NCBI GenBank assembly: GCA_964458555.1
Contig: CAYWJH010000045.1
Coordinates: 1 to 23,308 of the forward strand
DNA length: 23,308 nucleotides
Source of the DNA: SLST01 sp964458555
GTDB taxonomy: Bacteria > Spirochaetota > Spirochaetia > DSM-27196 > SLST01
Direction: 5' to 3'
Shown piece by piece: positions 22,227 through 23,308 of the stretch. A program made the position numbers and the translations under genes. The notes below the pieces were generated by a model, which saw only the letters and a program-made list of their open reading frames with translations, was not told where the DNA came from and searched no databases. Positions within the stretch are counted from its first letter, which is position 1; each line of letters begins with the position of its first letter.

Positions 22227-23237
22227 TCACTGCGTGAGCCAGGAGCGCACGCCGGTCTCGTTGCCCTCGCGGTCCACGAGCCCGAAGCTGCCCTTGTAGT
22301 CCCAGTTCGCCCGGTCGATCTCGAGCTCGCGAAAGCACTCCGCGATGTCGCGATACCACGCTTCGCGGATGTCGGCTGGCGTCCCCTGGTAACAGCCGAA
22401 TTCGCCGCAGTAGAGCGGCTTACCGTGCCGGGTCGCGACCTCGCGCGGGATCCTCATGTCGGCAAGCATCACCGTGCGGTCGAAGTGACGGTTCTCCTCC
22501 TCGAGACCCTCGTCCTCGAGGCGCTGAATCGCAATGGTCTGCGAGTCCGGGATGGGGCGTCCGGGGTACCGGATGGGACCGGCGTACGACCCTCCGTCGC
22601 GCCACCACTTCGCGGTGTAGTGCGTGATGAACATGGGCTTGTAGTAGTGGAAGGTGAGGATGAGGTGGTCGTCTTCGGGGACGGCCAGATCGGGGTAGGT
22701 CTGATGCGAGTTGAAGTTGTTGGACCCGAGCACGATCGTACGCCCCGGCTCGCGCGTGCGAATCGCGTCGAACGGCGCGCGCCACGTCTCGTTCCAGACC
22801 TCCGGGGACGGAGCCACCGCCTCGTTGAGGAGCTCGTACGCGACGAGGTCGGTTGAGGTGAAGCCGAGCACGTCGGAGAGGTCGGCCCAGAGGTCCGCGA
22901 ACTTCTCGCGTTCGGCCGGGTCGGTGTAGAGCGCCGGTACATCGGCGTCGTTGAAATAGTGGCTGCGCAGGATGTGCAGGTCGACGACCACGCGTAGACC
23001 CGCGTCGTCGCACCACTGCACCGCGGAGGTGAGCAAGTCGAAGGCCTCCGCCTGCCGCGTGCCGCTCTCGCTCCACATCTGCTCCTCGTCGATCGGCAGG
23101 CGGATGTGGTCGAACCCCCACGATGCGATTCGCTCGACGTCGTCGCGCGTGAACCACGCGCGTCGTTCCTCGCCGCGCGCCTGGCTCTGGCTGAGCCAAT
23201 GGGAGATATTCGTACCACGGTGGATCTCGTAGGCCAT
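22227..23237 (-). CDS. Glycoside hydrolase family 5 (cellulase-like) enzyme, no signal peptide
   Basis: The 336-residue TIM-barrel glycosidase shows GH5 landmarks in order: HRGTNISHWLSQS (6-18), GFDHIRLPID (41-50, conserved Arg46), VVVDLHIL (83-90, His88), the acid/base Glu139 in YELLNEAV, HYYKP with His197 and Tyr199, and the nucleophile Glu279 in YCGEFGCYQG. The retaining mechanism on beta-glycosides (glucans, mannans or glycosylceramide-like substrates) is known for the family; the substrate here is not. It lacks a signal peptide, so it probably works on imported oligosaccharides or glycosides in the cytoplasm. AGGAG six bases before the ATG at 23237 supports this start over an in-frame Met at 23276. 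It heads a minus-strand unit with the dioxygenase remnant and the URO-D gene. Confidence 0.93.
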   Translation of the reverse strand: MAYEIHRGTNISHWLSQSQARGEERRAWFTRDDVERIASWGFDHIRLPIDEEQMWSESGTRQAEAFDLLTSAVQWCDDAGLRVVVDLHILRSHYFNDADVPALYTDPAEREKFADLWADLSDVLGFTSTDLVAYELLNEAVAPSPEVWNETWRAPFDAIRTREPGRTIVLGSNNFNSHQTYPDLAVPEDDHLILTFHYYKPMFITHYTAKWWRDGGSYAGPIRYPGRPIPDSQTIAIQRLEDEGLEEENRHFDRTVMLADMRIPREVATRHGKPLYCGEFGCYQGTPADIREAWYRDIAECFRELEIDRANWDYKGSFGLVDREGNETGVRSWLTQ

Positions 23238-23266
23238 AGACGTCTCCTGGAAGAGAATGCGCGCGC

Positions 23267-23295
23267 AGTGTAGCACGGGTCACGAAGCGTGTCTC
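23267..23295 (-). promoter_or_regulatory. Candidate promoter of the GH5 gene
   Basis: On the minus strand GAGACA (23295-23290), a 17-bp spacer and TACACT (23272-23267) precede the GH5 ATG by 29 bases. Each hexamer matches consensus at four of six positions, making this one of the better promoter candidates in the window. Confidence 0.52.
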
Positions 23296-23308
23296 CGGTG
23301 GATTAACC

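Overview
The window is a GC-rich bacterial chromosome segment that I judge (inference, no taxonomic marker gene present) most likely comes from a spirochaete-like organism, probably a draft or metagenome assembly because a run of exactly 100 N interrupts one gene (21218-21317). Hints are a CarD-family RNA polymerase-binding regulator, a rubrerythrin, secreted coiled-coil and lipoprotein genes, and GC-rich codon use throughout. No tRNA, rRNA, insertion sequence, phage gene or CRISPR array was seen.

Left part (1-13540), mostly housekeeping and cell-envelope genes in short units: the start of a lipoprotein gene running off the left edge; a TylF-like methyltransferase; a divergent Kre9/KNH-like lipoprotein; a geranylgeranyl-reductase-family flavoprotein; a secreted 615-residue coiled-coil protein of unknown function; alanine dehydrogenase; an orphan oligopeptide-binding protein; a TVP38/TMEM64 membrane protein; a PfkB sugar-phosphate kinase; a carD-nth pair; a rubrerythrin with an AT-rich control region and a textbook terminator; a D-2-hydroxyacid dehydrogenase; and an MsAcT-like SGNH esterase.

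Right part (13541-23308), a carbohydrate catabolic region. A five-gene minus-strand operon (sugar isomerase/epimerase, sulfatase, Gfo/Idh/MocA oxidoreductase, NagB-like deaminase, NagA-like deacetylase) is packed with 4-8 bp start/stop overlaps. It is divergent, over about 140 bp, from a second isomerase/epimerase translationally coupled to an APH/fructosamine-kinase-like kinase. Together they look like a pathway that desulfates, phosphorylates, deacetylates and deaminates an imported sulfated amino sugar down to fructose 6-phosphate, which the PfkB enzyme upstream could accept. No transporter for it lies in the window. A further minus-strand unit at the right edge has a signal-less GH5 glycosidase, a short remnant resembling the C-terminus of a phytanoyl-CoA dioxygenase, and a URO-D-family protein split by the assembly gap.

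The most interesting points are the candidate sulfated amino-sugar pathway, the dioxygenase remnant, three genes whose -10-like boxes sit 5-7 nt before the start codon (possible leaderless mRNAs), and the unassigned secreted coiled-coil protein.
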